A stretch of 50,972 nt of DNA from Paracoccaceae bacterium (lineage in GTDB: Bacteria; Pseudomonadota; Alphaproteobacteria; Rhodobacterales; Rhodobacteraceae): the NCBI GenBank assembly GCA_018223125.1, contig JAAEZA010000029.1, positions 1-50,972 of the forward strand. The letters run 5' to 3'. The translations under genes and the position numbers were made by a program. This document shows, one piece after another, positions 20,323 through 30,212 of this stretch (positions are counted from its first letter, which is position 1; every line of letters starts with the position of its first letter). The notes under the pieces were generated by a model. The model did no database searches. It had not been told where the DNA came from and saw only the letters and a program-made list of their open reading frames with translations.

Positions 20323-20715
20323 GTGAAAGCGGCACTGCTCATATCCACTTGCGCGGCGCTTGCCGCCTGCACAGCCGGAGAAACTCCGGATGTAGAGAGT
20401 GGTATCGTGCCGGAATACGGGACAGTTCAGACCAGATTACTGGAAGGCGATCTGGTCAGTTTTGATGTAAACATGCGCGGTGCAAGCTCGGACGAGGATG
20501 TTCTGGCCTTCACCGATTGTGTCGCGGCGCAATATGCGTTGATCCGCGGCAGCGGTTTTGCACGGCGGGTGCGCAACGATGTGAACCGTCATCGCGGCAA
20601 CTGGATCGGGCAGGGGGTTTATACCCTGTCATCGGCCCATCCGGGCGGCCGTTACGTTATAGATGCAGAAGTTACGGCAGCGGACTGCCGTGCTAACAAC
20701 ATTCCGATGGTTTAA
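20323..20715 (+). CDS. Small lipoprotein in the nuo cluster, unknown function
   Basis: A 130-residue protein starting with GTG at 20323, 3 bp after nuoG and preceded by GGCGGAG. The N-terminus is a lipoprotein signal peptide with lipobox LAAC (Cys about residue 16). The mature protein has two further cysteines (TDCVA and ADCRA) and no motif I recognise. It is surely co-transcribed with nuoG and nuoH. It would sit on the periplasmic face of a membrane, so a direct role in the complex I peripheral arm is unlikely. Confidence 0.78.
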   Translation: MKAALLISTCAALAACTAGETPDVESGIVPEYGTVQTRLLEGDLVSFDVNMRGASSDEDVLAFTDCVAAQYALIRGSGFARRVRNDVNRHRGNWIGQGVYTLSSAHPGGRYVIDAEVTAADCRANNIPMV

Positions 20716-20725
20716 GAGGCGGATT

Positions 20726-21781
20726 ATGGACGGATTTTTTGCAACCAACCTTGGCACACTGGTGATTGTGATCGGCCAGTGTCTGTTGGTCACGGCTTTC
20801 GTGATGATCAGCCTGCTGTTTCTGGTTTACGGTGACCGCAAGGTCTGGGGCGCGGTGCAGATGCGGCGCGGCCCGAACGTGGTTGGTCCTTGGGGCCTGC
20901 TGCAAACCGTAGCGGATGCTGCGAAATACATCTTCAAAGAGGTGCTGATCCCCGACGGAGCCGATAAAACGGTCTTCCTGCTGGCGCCGCTCGCCTCTTT
21001 CATTCTTGCGCTGATTGCATGGGCGGTTATTCCGTTTTCCGAAGATATGGTTCTGGCAAACCTGAACGTTGCCGTTCTGTATATCTTCGCTATCGGTTCG
21101 CTGGAAGTTTACGGCGTTATCATGGGTGGTTGGGCATCCAACTCCAAGTACCCGTTCCTTGGCTCCTTGCGTTCTGCCGCGCAGATGATTTCTTACGAGG
21201 TGTCCATCGGTTTCATCATCGTCGGCATCATCATTTCCACCGGCTCGCTTAGCCTTGTGGACATTGTAAAGGCGCAAGAGGGTAACTGGGGTCTGTTCAA
21301 CTGGTACTGGCTGCCCCATTTCCCGATGGTTTTCCTGTTCTTCATCAGTGCACTGGCCGAAACAAACCGTCCGCCGTTCGACCTTCCCGAAGCGGAATCC
21401 GAACTGGTTGCCGGTTATCAGGTGGAATATTCCTCGACTCCGTTCCTGCTGTTTATGGCCGGTGAATATATCGCCATCTGGCTGATGTGTGCGCTGACAT
21501 CCATCTTCTTCTTCGGCGGCTGGCTCTCCCCGATCCCGGGTCTGCCGGACGGTGCGCTGTGGCTGGTGGTGAAGATGTCTTTCTTCTTCTTCCTCTTCGC
21601 GATGGTAAAGGCCGTGGTCCCGCGCTACCGCTATGACCAGTTGATGCGCATCGGTTGGAAAGTCTTCCTGCCTATGTCCCTGATCTGGGTTGTGGTTGTG
21701 TCGATCCTGGCATTCTCCGACGGGGATGATCGTAATCTCGGCGGCCTGTGGGCACGCTGGCAAGTGGAGGCGTCAAACTAA
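20726..21781 (+). CDS. nuoH: NADH-quinone oxidoreductase subunit H
   Basis: A 351-residue membrane subunit with about eight helices that forms the quinone-access chamber. Conserved parts are [41 protein letters not shown] and [20 protein letters not shown], the last with the acidic residues typical of the family. The start is ATG 20726 after AAGAGGCGG; the frame is open further upstream but overlaps the lipoprotein gene. It overlaps nuoI by one base. Confidence 0.97.
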   Translation: MDGFFATNLGTLVIVIGQCLLVTAFVMISLLFLVYGDRKVWGAVQMRRGPNVVGPWGLLQTVADAAKYIFKEVLIPDGADKTVFLLAPLASFILALIAWAVIPFSEDMVLANLNVAVLYIFAIGSLEVYGVIMGGWASNSKYPFLGSLRSAAQMISYEVSIGFIIVGIIISTGSLSLVDIVKAQEGNWGLFNWYWLPHFPMVFLFFISALAETNRPPFDLPEAESELVAGYQVEYSSTPFLLFMAGEYIAIWLMCALTSIFFFGGWLSPIPGLPDGALWLVVKMSFFFFLFAMVKAVVPRYRYDQLMRIGWKVFLPMSLIWVVVVSILAFSDGDDRNLGGLWARWQVEASN

Positions 21782-22272
21782 TGGCTTTTGACTACGCACG
21801 CGCAACCAAATATTTCCTGCTTCAGGATTTCTTTGTCGGCATGAAACTGGGTCTGAAGTATTTCTTCGGCCCCAAGGCGACCCTGAACTACCCCCACGAA
21901 AAAGGGCCACTCAGCCCGCGGTTCCGTGGTGAACACGCCCTGCGCCGCTACCCGAACGGGGAAGAGCGTTGCATCGCCTGTAAACTGTGCGAGGCGATCT
22001 GCCCTGCACAGGCTATCACCATTGATGCCGAACCGCGCGAGGACGGCTCCCGCCGGACCACCCGTTATGACATCGACATGACCAAATGCATTTACTGCGG
22101 TTTCTGTCAGGAAGCCTGTCCGGTGGATGCGATTGTCGAAGGCCCGAACTTCGAATTCGCCACAGAAACCCGCGAGGAACTGTTCTACGACAAGGCCAAA
22201 CTGCTGTCGAACGGGGACCGCTGGGAAGCCGAGATTGCACGGAATATCGAAATGGATGCACCGTACCGATGA
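21781..22272 (+). CDS. nuoI: NADH-quinone oxidoreductase subunit I
   Basis: A 163-residue ferredoxin-like subunit carrying clusters N6a and N6b. Two complete 4Fe-4S motifs are visible: [16 protein letters not shown] and [16 protein letters not shown]. The N-terminal amphipathic helix region precedes [24 protein letters not shown]. The ATG shares a base with the nuoH stop, and the stop overlaps the next small ORF (ATGA). Confidence 0.98.
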   Translation: MAFDYARATKYFLLQDFFVGMKLGLKYFFGPKATLNYPHEKGPLSPRFRGEHALRRYPNGEERCIACKLCEAICPAQAITIDAEPREDGSRRTTRYDIDMTKCIYCGFCQEACPVDAIVEGPNFEFATETREELFYDKAKLLSNGDRWEAEIARNIEMDAPYR

Positions 22273-22343
22273 CCGACAAGACAGGCATTGATACCTATCC
22301 CAAAGGAGCAGTCTTGCTGGTCCTGTACGGGGGTGCGGTATGA
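22269..22343 (+). CDS. Tiny 24-codon ORF coupled to nuoI and the CMD-like gene
   Basis: An open frame of 24 codons plus stop that starts within the nuoI stop (ATGA) and whose own stop overlaps the next gene's start (ATGA). The peptide has a polar N-terminal half (begins [13 protein letters not shown]) and a hydrophobic C-terminal half ([11 protein letters not shown]). Four-base overlaps on both sides are hard to explain as chance and suggest translation. The hydrophobic end might reach the membrane, or the ORF may only couple translation. Its internal CCCAAAGGAG sequence could also serve the downstream gene. I recognise no family. Confidence 0.5.
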   Translation: MTDKTGIDTYPKGAVLLVLYGGAV

Positions 22344-22738
22344 ACGACTTAAACAAGATGTTTGAGGGGTTTCTCAAGCAGAGCCAGCAAATGGCCGACC
22401 AGATGGGCAAGGAGTTTGCGAAAACCCAGTCCCAGTGGTTTGATGCCACCAAAGACATGATGCCCGAAGGTGTCGCTGCGATGATGCAGGAACTGGTTGG
22501 AGAGGGCATTGATGCCAAGACCCGTGCGCTTGCAACTATCGCCGGACTGACGGCAAAAGGTGCCGAGGACACGGTGGTCCTGACCACTGCGATCAATCTG
22601 GCCCTGTCTGCGGGCGCGTCAAAACGTGAAATAACAGAAACAATCCTGCAAATGACCAGCGTTGGCGCTGTGACAGGCGCACAAAAAGCAATCATGGTGG
22701 CTATGTCCGCCTTTGCCATGGATGGAGCGAAAACATGA
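22340..22738 (+). CDS. Carboxymuconolactone decarboxylase-like protein
   Basis: A 132-residue protein. Residues about 50-125 resemble the CMD/AhpD all-helical fold ([17 protein letters not shown], then [21 protein letters not shown]). The CxxC pair of AhpD peroxidase-type members is absent, so antioxidant activity is unlikely. The N-terminal 45 residues are amphipathic and polar. It overlaps both the tiny ORF and nuoJ by 4 bp, so it is firmly part of the nuo transcript. Its role in complex I is unknown. Confidence 0.7.
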   Translation: MNDLNKMFEGFLKQSQQMADQMGKEFAKTQSQWFDATKDMMPEGVAAMMQELVGEGIDAKTRALATIAGLTAKGAEDTVVLTTAINLALSAGASKREITETILQMTSVGAVTGAQKAIMVAMSAFAMDGAKT

Positions 22739-23349
22739 GCGTCACTGCGATGGCATTCTATCTCTTTGCGATAACCGGCGTCGGGGGTTCCCTGATGGTG
22801 GTGCTGTCGCGCAATCCGGTGCACTCGGTGCTCTGGCTTATTCTTGCGTTTTTCAGCGCGGCGGGGCTGTTCGTGCTGATGGGCGCGGAATTTGTCGCCA
22901 TGCTGCTGGCGATTGTTTACGTGGGCGCGGTCGCGGTTCTGTTCCTGTTTGTTGTGATGATGCTGGATGTTGATTTCGCGGAGTTGCGCGGCGGTCTCCA
23001 GCGGTTCATGCCGATTGGTCTGCTGATCGGTCTGATCCTTCTGATCGAACTGGGGCTGGTTTACGGCCACTGGAACATGGCGGAAAACGCGGATGCGCTG
23101 TTGCAATCTCCAACACCCGAACTGTCCGAAGCCCATAACACACTGGCGCTCGGCCAGTTGATCTACACCGATTATATCTACCTGTTTCAGGCATCCGGCC
23201 TGATCCTGCTGGTGGCGATGATCGGGGCCATCGTGCTGACACTGCGCCACCGCGTGGATGTGAAGCGCCAGAATGTCGTGCAGCAAATGCACCGCGATCC
23301 GGCCAAGGCGATGCAGCTTAAAGACGTTAAATCAGGGCAGGGGTTGTGA
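22735..23349 (+). CDS. nuoJ: NADH-quinone oxidoreductase subunit J
   Basis: A 204-residue membrane subunit with five predicted helices. Family features are [27 protein letters not shown] near the N-terminus and [16 protein letters not shown] in helix 3. It ends in a basic cytosolic tail. The start overlaps the CMD-like gene stop (ATGA). Confidence 0.96.
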   Translation: MSVTAMAFYLFAITGVGGSLMVVLSRNPVHSVLWLILAFFSAAGLFVLMGAEFVAMLLAIVYVGAVAVLFLFVVMMLDVDFAELRGGLQRFMPIGLLIGLILLIELGLVYGHWNMAENADALLQSPTPELSEAHNTLALGQLIYTDYIYLFQASGLILLVAMIGAIVLTLRHRVDVKRQNVVQQMHRDPAKAMQLKDVKSGQGL

Positions 23350-23383
23350 TGACTTTTGTCCCTACAAGAACCGGAGCATTGTG

Positions 23384-23689
23384 ATGATTACGCTTGAACA
23401 CTACCTCACAGTTGCCGCGATGATGTTTGTAATCGGCATCTTCGGCATCTTCCTCAACCGGAAGAACGTGATCGTCATTCTGATGTCCATCGAATTGATC
23501 CTGCTGTCGGTCAATATCAACCTTGTCGCCTTTTCCACCCATCTGGGGGATCTGGTCGGCCAGATTTTCACGCTGTTCGTGCTGACCGTAGCCGCAGCAG
23601 AGGCCGCGATCGGCCTTGCAATTCTAGTCTGTTTCTTCCGCAACCGTGGCACGATCGCGGTGGAAGATGTGAATGTGATGAAGGGGTAG
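23384..23689 (+). CDS. nuoK: NADH-quinone oxidoreductase subunit K
   Basis: A 101-residue MrpC-like membrane subunit with three helices. The conserved segment [27 protein letters not shown] carries the glutamate in MSIEL, and a second is in [14 protein letters not shown] 23384 follows CCGGAGC; a GTG three bases upstream is an alternative start. Length equals the family norm of about 101. Confidence 0.96.
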   Translation: MITLEHYLTVAAMMFVIGIFGIFLNRKNVIVILMSIELILLSVNINLVAFSTHLGDLVGQIFTLFVLTVAAAEAAIGLAILVCFFRNRGTIAVEDVNVMKG

Positions 23690-23698
23690 AACGTACCA

Positions 23699-25681
23699 AT
23701 GGAAACCATTCTCCTCTTTGCCCCTCTGGTGGGCGCGCTGATCTGCGGCTTTGGCTGGCGGGTATTGGGCGAAACTGCGGCGACATATGTTGCAACCGGT
23801 TTGCTGATGCTGGCGGCGGTTCTGTCCTGGATCATCTTCTTCAGCTATGACGCCCATGACGGTGTTCAGGTCACGCCAATCTTCCGCTTCATCGAAAGCG
23901 GCACGCTGTCCACCGACTGGTCCATCCGGATCGACCGACTGACAGCGATCATGCTGGTGGTGATCAACACCGTGTCCGCACTGGTTCACATGTACTCGCT
24001 CGGCTATATGGCCCATGACGAGAACTTCAAAGAAGGCGAGAGCTATCGCCCGCGCTTCTTCGCCTATCTGTCTTTCTTTACATTCGCGATGCTCATGCTG
24101 GTGACAGCAGACAACCTGTTGCAGATGTTCTTTGGCTGGGAAGGTGTGGGCGTCGCGTCCTACCTTTTGATCGGGTTTTACTTCCGCAAGCCAAGTGCGA
24201 ATGCGGCGAACATCAAGGCGTTTGTCGTGAACCGTGTCGGGGACTTCGGCTTCCTGTTGGGGATCTTCGGTCTGTACTACCTGTCCGACAGCATCAACTT
24301 TTCCGAAATCCTTGATCCGAAAAACGCGCACCACATTGCCGAACAATCCATCCGCTTCCTGAGCTGGGACGTGAATGCGCTGGAGGTTATTACCTTCCTG
24401 CTATTCGTCGGTGCGATGGGTAAATCGGCGCAGCTTCTGTTGCACACATGGTTGCCGGATGCGATGGAAGGCCCGACACCTGTGTCCGCGCTGATCCACG
24501 CCGCGACCATGGTGACTGCGGGTGTATTCATGGTTTGCCGTATGTCCCCCTTGATGGAATACGCCACCTTCACACCGAACTTCATCGTGTTCATCGGTGC
24601 TACAACAGCCTTCTTTGCAGCGACTGTCGGTCTGGTTCAGAACGACATCAAACGGGTCATCGCCTATTCCACCTGTTCGCAGCTTGGCTATATGTTTGTG
24701 GCCGCGGGTGTTGGCGCCTATCCGGTTGCCATGTTCCACCTGTTTACACACGCCTTCTTCAAGGCGATGCTGTTCCTTGGTGCGGGTTCCGTGATCCACG
24801 CGATGCATCATGAACAGGACATGCGGAACTACGGCAACCTGCGCAAAAAGATCCCCTACACCTTCTGGGCGATGATGATCGGTACGCTGGCCATCACAGG
24901 CGTTGGTATTCCGTTGACACACATCGGCTTTGCCGGCTTCCTGTCAAAAGATGCCATTATCGAAAGCGCCTTTGCAGGCGGGACCGGTGTTGCAACCTAT
25001 GCCTTCATCATGCTGGTGATTGCGGCCTGTTTCACTTCTTTCTATTCCTGGCGTCTGATCTTCCTCACCTTCTATGGCGAGGAACGGGGAGACCACCACA
25101 CCCACGAACACGCGCACGAAAGCCCGATGGTTATGGTGATCCCGCTGGCAGTTCTTGCCCTTGGCGCGATCTTTGCAGGGATGTTCTGGTATGAAGACTT
25201 CTTCGGCCACCATGTTGAAGAATGGTTTGAATACGCGGTTTACATGAACCACGAAACCAACCACGTCATCCATGATGCCCATGACGTTCCGAAATGGGTC
25301 AAAGTCAGCCCGTTCATCGCGATGCTTCTCGGCTTTATCGTTTCCTGGATGTTCTACATCAAGAACACTGCACTGCCCAAGAAACTGGCGGCACAGCAAC
25401 ACATCCTTTACCAGTTCCTGTTGAACAAATGGTATTTCGACGAAATTTACGACGTGATCTTCGTACGTCCTGCGAAATGGCTTGGCACGTTCCTGTGGAA
25501 GAAGGGTGACGGGGCCGTGATTGACGGCGGGCTGAACGGTCTGGCCATGGGCATCGTGCCCTGGTTCACCAAACTGGCGGGTCGGGCACAATCCGGCTAC
25601 CTGTTCCACTATGCCTTCGCGATGTTCGTCGGACTGGCTGCACTTATTACATGGTTTGCGATCGGCGGAGGCGCACACTGA
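23699..25681 (+). CDS. nuoL: NADH-quinone oxidoreductase subunit L (antiporter-like)
   Basis: A 660-residue proton-pumping subunit with the Mrp antiporter-like core. Core motifs are [17 protein letters not shown] (with the key glutamate), [26 protein letters not shown] and [16 protein letters not shown] histidine-rich loop follows ([10 protein letters not shown], about residue 463). The C-terminal long amphipathic helix runs alongside NuoM and NuoN. It is somewhat longer than the E. coli protein, as usual in alphaproteobacteria. Its stop overlaps the nuoM start by one base. Confidence 0.97.
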   Translation: METILLFAPLVGALICGFGWRVLGETAATYVATGLLMLAAVLSWIIFFSYDAHDGVQVTPIFRFIESGTLSTDWSIRIDRLTAIMLVVINTVSALVHMYSLGYMAHDENFKEGESYRPRFFAYLSFFTFAMLMLVTADNLLQMFFGWEGVGVASYLLIGFYFRKPSANAANIKAFVVNRVGDFGFLLGIFGLYYLSDSINFSEILDPKNAHHIAEQSIRFLSWDVNALEVITFLLFVGAMGKSAQLLLHTWLPDAMEGPTPVSALIHAATMVTAGVFMVCRMSPLMEYATFTPNFIVFIGATTAFFAATVGLVQNDIKRVIAYSTCSQLGYMFVAAGVGAYPVAMFHLFTHAFFKAMLFLGAGSVIHAMHHEQDMRNYGNLRKKIPYTFWAMMIGTLAITGVGIPLTHIGFAGFLSKDAIIESAFAGGTGVATYAFIMLVIAACFTSFYSWRLIFLTFYGEERGDHHTHEHAHESPMVMVIPLAVLALGAIFAGMFWYEDFFGHHVEEWFEYAVYMNHETNHVIHDAHDVPKWVKVSPFIAMLLGFIVSWMFYIKNTALPKKLAAQQHILYQFLLNKWYFDEIYDVIFVRPAKWLGTFLWKKGDGAVIDGGLNGLAMGIVPWFTKLAGRAQSGYLFHYAFAMFVGLAALITWFAIGGGAH

Positions 25682-27225
25682 TGGACAATCTTCTATCTAT
25701 TGTAACCTTCCTGCCCATGCTGGCAGCCCTGATCCTCGCGGTATTCCTGCGGGGTACGGATGAGGCGGCACAGCGCAATGCCAAGATACTGGCATTGGTG
25801 GCAACACTCGCAACCTTTGTGATTTCCATCGCGATCTACACAGAGTTCGATCCCTCCAACACCGGCTTCCAACTGGTCGAGGAATACGAATGGTTTGGCG
25901 GTCTGACCTACAAACTGGGCGTTGACGGGATTTCGGTTCTCTTTGTCCTGCTGACCACCTTCCTGATGCCCGTTGTTATCGGCGCCTGTTGGAGCGTGAA
26001 CGAGCGGGTCAAGGAATATATGATCCTGTTCCTGATCCTTGAGACCCTGATGATCGCCGTGTTCTGTGCGCTTGATCTGGTTCTGTTCTACGTGGTGTTC
26101 GAAGCCGGTCTTATCCCGATGTTCCTGATCATCGGTATCTGGGGCGGCCAGAACAAAGTCTATGCGGCGTTCAAGTTCTTCCTTTATACGCTGTTCGGCT
26201 CGATCCTGATGCTGGTTGCCATGCTCGCCATGTGGTGGGATGCGGGCACAACAGATATTCCAACGCTGTTGAACCATGAATTCTCCTCCGAGGCGTTCTC
26301 GCTCATGGGGTTCCAGATCATGGGTGGTCTGCAAACACTGCTGTTCCTTGCCTTCTTTGCCAGCTTTGCCGTGAAGATGCCGATGTGGCCGGTGCACACA
26401 TGGTTGCCTGACGCACACGTTCAGGCGCCTACGGCCGGTTCTGTGGTTCTGGCGGCGATCCTGCTGAAGATGGGCGGCTATGGCTTCCTGCGGTTCAGCC
26501 TGCCGATGTTCCCTGTAGCAAGTGACCTGCTGTCCACATTCGTAATGTCCCTGTCGGTGATTGCGATTATCTACACATCCCTTGTGGCGATGATGCAGCA
26601 GGACATGAAAAAGCTGATTGCCTATTCCTCGGTTGCGCACATGGGTTTCGTAACCATGGGTATCTTTGCAGCTAACCAGCAGGGTATCGACGGTGCGATC
26701 TTCCAGATGATCAGCCACGGCTTTATCTCTGGCGCGTTGTTCCTGTCTGTTGGCGTGATCTACGACCGGATGCACACCCGCGAGATTGACGCCTATGGCG
26801 GACTGGTCGTGCGCATGCCGGCCTATGCACTGGTCTTCATGTTCTTCACCATGGCCAACGTCGGCCTGCCAGGCACTTCCGGTTTTGTCGGGGAATTCCT
26901 GACCCTATCGGCTGCCTTTCAGGTGAACACATGGATTGCCTTCCTTGCCACGACCGGCGTGATCCTCTCTGCGGGCTATGCACTGTGGCTTTACCGCCGC
27001 GTGGTCTTCGGGGATCTGATCAAGGAAAGCCTGAAAACCATAACCGACATGAACACCCGTGAGCGTCTGATGATGGTTCCGCTGGTGGTGATGACCCTGC
27101 TGCTGGGTGTTTACCCTGCACTGGTGCTCGATCTGATCGGGCCATCGGTCACACAACTTGTCGAAAATGTTCAATCTGCACTGCCTGAAACCGTTTCTGC
27201 GGTCGCCAGTGCGCCCAGCCACTAA
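25681..27225 (+). CDS. nuoM: NADH-quinone oxidoreductase subunit M (antiporter-like)
   Basis: A 514-residue antiporter-like membrane subunit of complex I. Family motifs include [18 protein letters not shown] (conserved glutamate), [25 protein letters not shown] (lysine/histidine channel) and [13 protein letters not shown]. Translation starts at ATG 25681, within the nuoL stop; the frame is open ten codons upstream but that part overlaps nuoL. A 15-bp gap separates it from nuoN. Confidence 0.98.
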   Translation: MDNLLSIVTFLPMLAALILAVFLRGTDEAAQRNAKILALVATLATFVISIAIYTEFDPSNTGFQLVEEYEWFGGLTYKLGVDGISVLFVLLTTFLMPVVIGACWSVNERVKEYMILFLILETLMIAVFCALDLVLFYVVFEAGLIPMFLIIGIWGGQNKVYAAFKFFLYTLFGSILMLVAMLAMWWDAGTTDIPTLLNHEFSSEAFSLMGFQIMGGLQTLLFLAFFASFAVKMPMWPVHTWLPDAHVQAPTAGSVVLAAILLKMGGYGFLRFSLPMFPVASDLLSTFVMSLSVIAIIYTSLVAMMQQDMKKLIAYSSVAHMGFVTMGIFAANQQGIDGAIFQMISHGFISGALFLSVGVIYDRMHTREIDAYGGLVVRMPAYALVFMFFTMANVGLPGTSGFVGEFLTLSAAFQVNTWIAFLATTGVILSAGYALWLYRRVVFGDLIKESLKTITDMNTRERLMMVPLVVMTLLLGVYPALVLDLIGPSVTQLVENVQSALPETVSAVASAPSH

Positions 27226-27240
27226 CGAAAGCGCAATTAG

Positions 27241-28683
27241 ATGATTTCCAGCGATCTGAATATTGTTCTGCCAGAACTGATCCTTGCAGCCTTCGCCATG
27301 TTGGCGCTGATGTTCGGGGTCTACACCAAAAAGGACGAGACCGCGCCCGTGATCACTTGGGCCACGGCAGGGGTGATGATTGTGCTCGGCCTGTGGATTG
27401 CCTTCTCTCCGATGGCGAACCGCGATGCCTTTAACGGCGCTTTTGTGGACGACGGGTTTTCCCGCTTTGCCAAGGTTCTGATGCTTTGGGCCAGCGCAAT
27501 CATGCTGCTGTTGAGCCAGGACTACCTGCGCCGTAACGAAATGTTCAAATTCGAATACCCGATCCTGATCGCCCTTGCGACTTTGGGTATGATGATGATG
27601 GTTTCTGCCGGTGATCTGATGTCCCTCTATATGGGGCTGGAGCTGCAATCCCTTGCGCTCTATGTGATTGCGGCCTTCCGTCGTGACAGTCTGAAATCCA
27701 CCGAAGCCGGTCTGAAGTATTTTGTTCTGGGTGCGCTGTCGTCGGGTATGCTGCTTTACGGTGCTTCCTTTGTTTATGGCTACACCGGGACGACAAACTT
27801 TGCCGGTATCGCCTCCACCATCCAGACGGGCGAACATCTGGAACTTGGCCTTGTCTTCGGTCTTGTGTTCCTCTGTGTCGGTCTGGCGTTCAAGATTTCT
27901 GCAGCACCGTTCCATATGTGGACGCCGGATGTTTACGAAGGTTCCCCAACGCCGGTGACCGCTTTCTTTGCAACCGCTCCGAAGGTTGCGGCGGGTGGCC
28001 TGTTTGCCCGTGTCATGTTTGACGCATTTGACGGTGCGCAGGCGGACTGGACACAGATCGTGGCTTTCCTGTCGCTGGTGTCCATGTTCCTTGGCGCTGT
28101 CGCTGCGATCGGTCAGACCAATATCAAACGCCTGATGGCCTATTCCTCCATCTCACACATGGGGTTCGCGCTGATGGGGCTGGCGGCTGGCACGGAAGCG
28201 GGCGTTAAGGCGCTGCTGATCTATCTTGCGATCTATGTGGTGATGAACATCGGGACATTCGCCTTTATCCTGAACATGGAAAAAGACGGTCGTCCGGTCA
28301 CAGACATCCGCAGCCTTGGCCAGTATTCCAGACAGGCGCCGGGTCGTGCCGCTGCGCTGACGGTGCTGCTGTTCTCGCTTGCTGGTATTCCGCCAATGGT
28401 CGGCTTCATCGGTAAGCTGTACGTGCTCCGTGCTGCAGTTGGTGCCGATATGGCATGGCTTGCTATTGGCGGTGCGATTGCATCGGTGATCGGTGTATTC
28501 TACTACCTGCGGATCATCTACTACATGTATTTCGGTGAAGAGACAGAAGGTCTGGACGGCAAGATGCCCGGTCTGCATTTTGTTGCCCTGATGGGGGCGG
28601 CTGCCCTGATGTTGATCGGGATCATCAATCCCTTCGGTCTGGAAAACTACGCCGCTCTGGCCGCGCAATCCTTGCTGAACTGA
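27241..28683 (+). CDS. nuoN: NADH-quinone oxidoreductase subunit N (antiporter-like)
   Basis: A 480-residue antiporter-like membrane subunit, the last nuo gene. Typical segments are [43 protein letters not shown] and [20 protein letters not shown]. The ribosome site before ATG 27241 is weak, which fits translation coupled to nuoM. The stop overlaps the birA start by one base, linking the nuo transcript to the birA-coaX-rnj block. Confidence 0.98.
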   Translation: MISSDLNIVLPELILAAFAMLALMFGVYTKKDETAPVITWATAGVMIVLGLWIAFSPMANRDAFNGAFVDDGFSRFAKVLMLWASAIMLLLSQDYLRRNEMFKFEYPILIALATLGMMMMVSAGDLMSLYMGLELQSLALYVIAAFRRDSLKSTEAGLKYFVLGALSSGMLLYGASFVYGYTGTTNFAGIASTIQTGEHLELGLVFGLVFLCVGLAFKISAAPFHMWTPDVYEGSPTPVTAFFATAPKVAAGGLFARVMFDAFDGAQADWTQIVAFLSLVSMFLGAVAAIGQTNIKRLMAYSSISHMGFALMGLAAGTEAGVKALLIYLAIYVVMNIGTFAFILNMEKDGRPVTDIRSLGQYSRQAPGRAAALTVLLFSLAGIPPMVGFIGKLYVLRAAVGADMAWLAIGGAIASVIGVFYYLRIIYYMYFGEETEGLDGKMPGLHFVALMGAAALMLIGIINPFGLENYAALAAQSLLN

Positions 28684-29432
28684 TGCAAGGCTGGCCGGAG
28701 GGCACAGGCAAATTCGTCTTTGAAACCATCGACAGCACGATGGCCGAGGCACGCCGGCAAGCCCCCGCAACAGCGGGGGCGGCTTGGTTTTTGTCCTATG
28801 AACAAACTGCCGGATCGGGCAGGCGGGGGCGTCCCTGGTCAAGCCAGAAAGGCAATTTTGCGGCTTCCCTGCTGATCCGCCCGGACGCAACGCCTGACAA
28901 ACTGGCCCTGCGCAGTTTCGTGGCAGCGCTTGCGCTTTATGATGCGCTGGTGGAATGTACGGGGCGTAGCGAACCGTTTCAGCTTAAATGGCCGAATGAT
29001 GTTTTGCTGAACGGGGGGAAGCTGGCCGGTATCCTGCTGGAAACCATTGCCGAAGGACCCGGGCGCTATGCGCTTGTGATCGGGATCGGGGTCAATCTGG
29101 CCAGCCGCCCCGAGACCGACAAGTTGGAAACCCGTGCTCTGACACCAAAGTCGTTGAAACAGGATATAGGTGTTAACATTAAACCCGAGACTTTTCTTGA
29201 CGCACTGGCTGTTGCCTATGCGGAGTGGGAAACTAGGTTACAGACCTACGGCTTTGCCCCGATCCGCGAGGCATGGCTGGCACGGGCAGCAAATATTGGC
29301 AAACCTGTCACTGCCCGCCTTTCGGATCAGGTGATTGAGGGAATTTTCAAGACGGTGGACGAGACAGGTGCGCTTATACTACAAGCAGCCGACAGGCAGC
29401 ACGTGATCACGGCTGCCGATATTTCACTTTAA
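28683..29432 (+). CDS. birA: Biotin--[acetyl-CoA-carboxylase] ligase
   Basis: A 249-residue class I biotin protein ligase without the N-terminal DNA-binding domain of E. coli BirA. The biotinyl-AMP loop is GSGRRGRPWSS, and the catalytic segment is KWPNDVLLNGGKLAGILLE with its conserved lysine. It should biotinylate carboxylases such as the methylcrotonyl-CoA carboxylase alpha subunit encoded at 7.3-9.2 kb. It overlaps nuoN and is followed 9 bp later by coaX. Confidence 0.95.
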   Translation: MQGWPEGTGKFVFETIDSTMAEARRQAPATAGAAWFLSYEQTAGSGRRGRPWSSQKGNFAASLLIRPDATPDKLALRSFVAALALYDALVECTGRSEPFQLKWPNDVLLNGGKLAGILLETIAEGPGRYALVIGIGVNLASRPETDKLETRALTPKSLKQDIGVNIKPETFLDALAVAYAEWETRLQTYGFAPIREAWLARAANIGKPVTARLSDQVIEGIFKTVDETGALILQAADRQHVITAADISL

Positions 29433-29441
29433 GGATCGAAT

Positions 29442-30212
29442 ATGCTGTTAGCCATCGACGTAGGTAATACAAATACCGTCTTTGCAATTCATGACGGAAC
29501 CACGTTCCTATCGGAATGGCGCTGTGCTACCGAACAGGCTCGTACCGCCGACCAGTATTATGTCTGGCTGCGAAATCTGATGTTGCTGAACGGAATCTCA
29601 CCGGAAATCGACCGGGTGGTAATTTCCTCTGTTGTGCCTCAGGTGGTGTTCAACCTGCGGGTCCTGAGTGACAAATACTTTGAATGTCGCCCCATCGTTG
29701 TGGGAAAGCCTGAAGTTGATCTGGGGGTGCCCGTCCGCGTGGATGCCGGTACCTTGGTCGGGGCGGACCGTCTGGTGAATACCGTCGGGGCCTATGACCG
29801 CTATGGCGGCGACCTGATCGTTGTCGATTTCGGAACGGCCACTACCTTTGATGTTGTGGATCAGGACGGGGCGTATATCGGCGGGGTAATCTCTCCCGGT
29901 GTGAACCTGTCCATCAAAGCGCTGCACGAAGCTGCTGCCGCGCTGCCCCACATTGACGTAACCATGCCGGATAATGTGATCGGCACCAACACGCTCGTCT
30001 GTATGCAGGCGGGAGTCTTCTGGGGCTATATCGGCCTGATTGAAGGCGTATGTAAGAAAATCCGCGAGGAACATCCCCGCCCGATGAAAGTGATCGGCAC
30101 AGGGGGGCTGGCGGGCCTGTTTGAACGGGGCACCGACCTTTTTGACAGTATTGACGGTGACCTAACCATGCACGGGCTTGTCCTGATCGCAGATAAAAAC
30201 CGAGGCGAATAA
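29442..30212 (+). CDS. coaX: Type III pantothenate kinase
   Basis: A 256-residue kinase that makes 4'-phosphopantothenate, the first step of CoA synthesis. It belongs to the acetate-kinase-like (ASKHA) fold: DVGNTNTVFAIHDG at the N-terminus is the phosphate loop, GADRLVNTVGAYDRYG is the central motif, and DFGTATTFDVV the second phosphate motif. AAGGAT precedes the ATG at 29442. It ends directly at the rnj start codon. Confidence 0.96.
   Translation: MLLAIDVGNTNTVFAIHDGTTFLSEWRCATEQARTADQYYVWLRNLMLLNGISPEIDRVVISSVVPQVVFNLRVLSDKYFECRPIVVGKPEVDLGVPVRVDAGTLVGADRLVNTVGAYDRYGGDLIVVDFGTATTFDVVDQDGAYIGGVISPGVNLSIKALHEAAAALPHIDVTMPDNVIGTNTLVCMQAGVFWGYIGLIEGVCKKIREEHPRPMKVIGTGGLAGLFERGTDLFDSIDGDLTMHGLVLIADKNRGE

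Noticed and set aside
21778-23292. 504-codon minus-strand frame across nuoI to nuoJ
   Set aside because: Antisense to four good plus-strand genes with 4-bp overlaps; composition is shadow-like.
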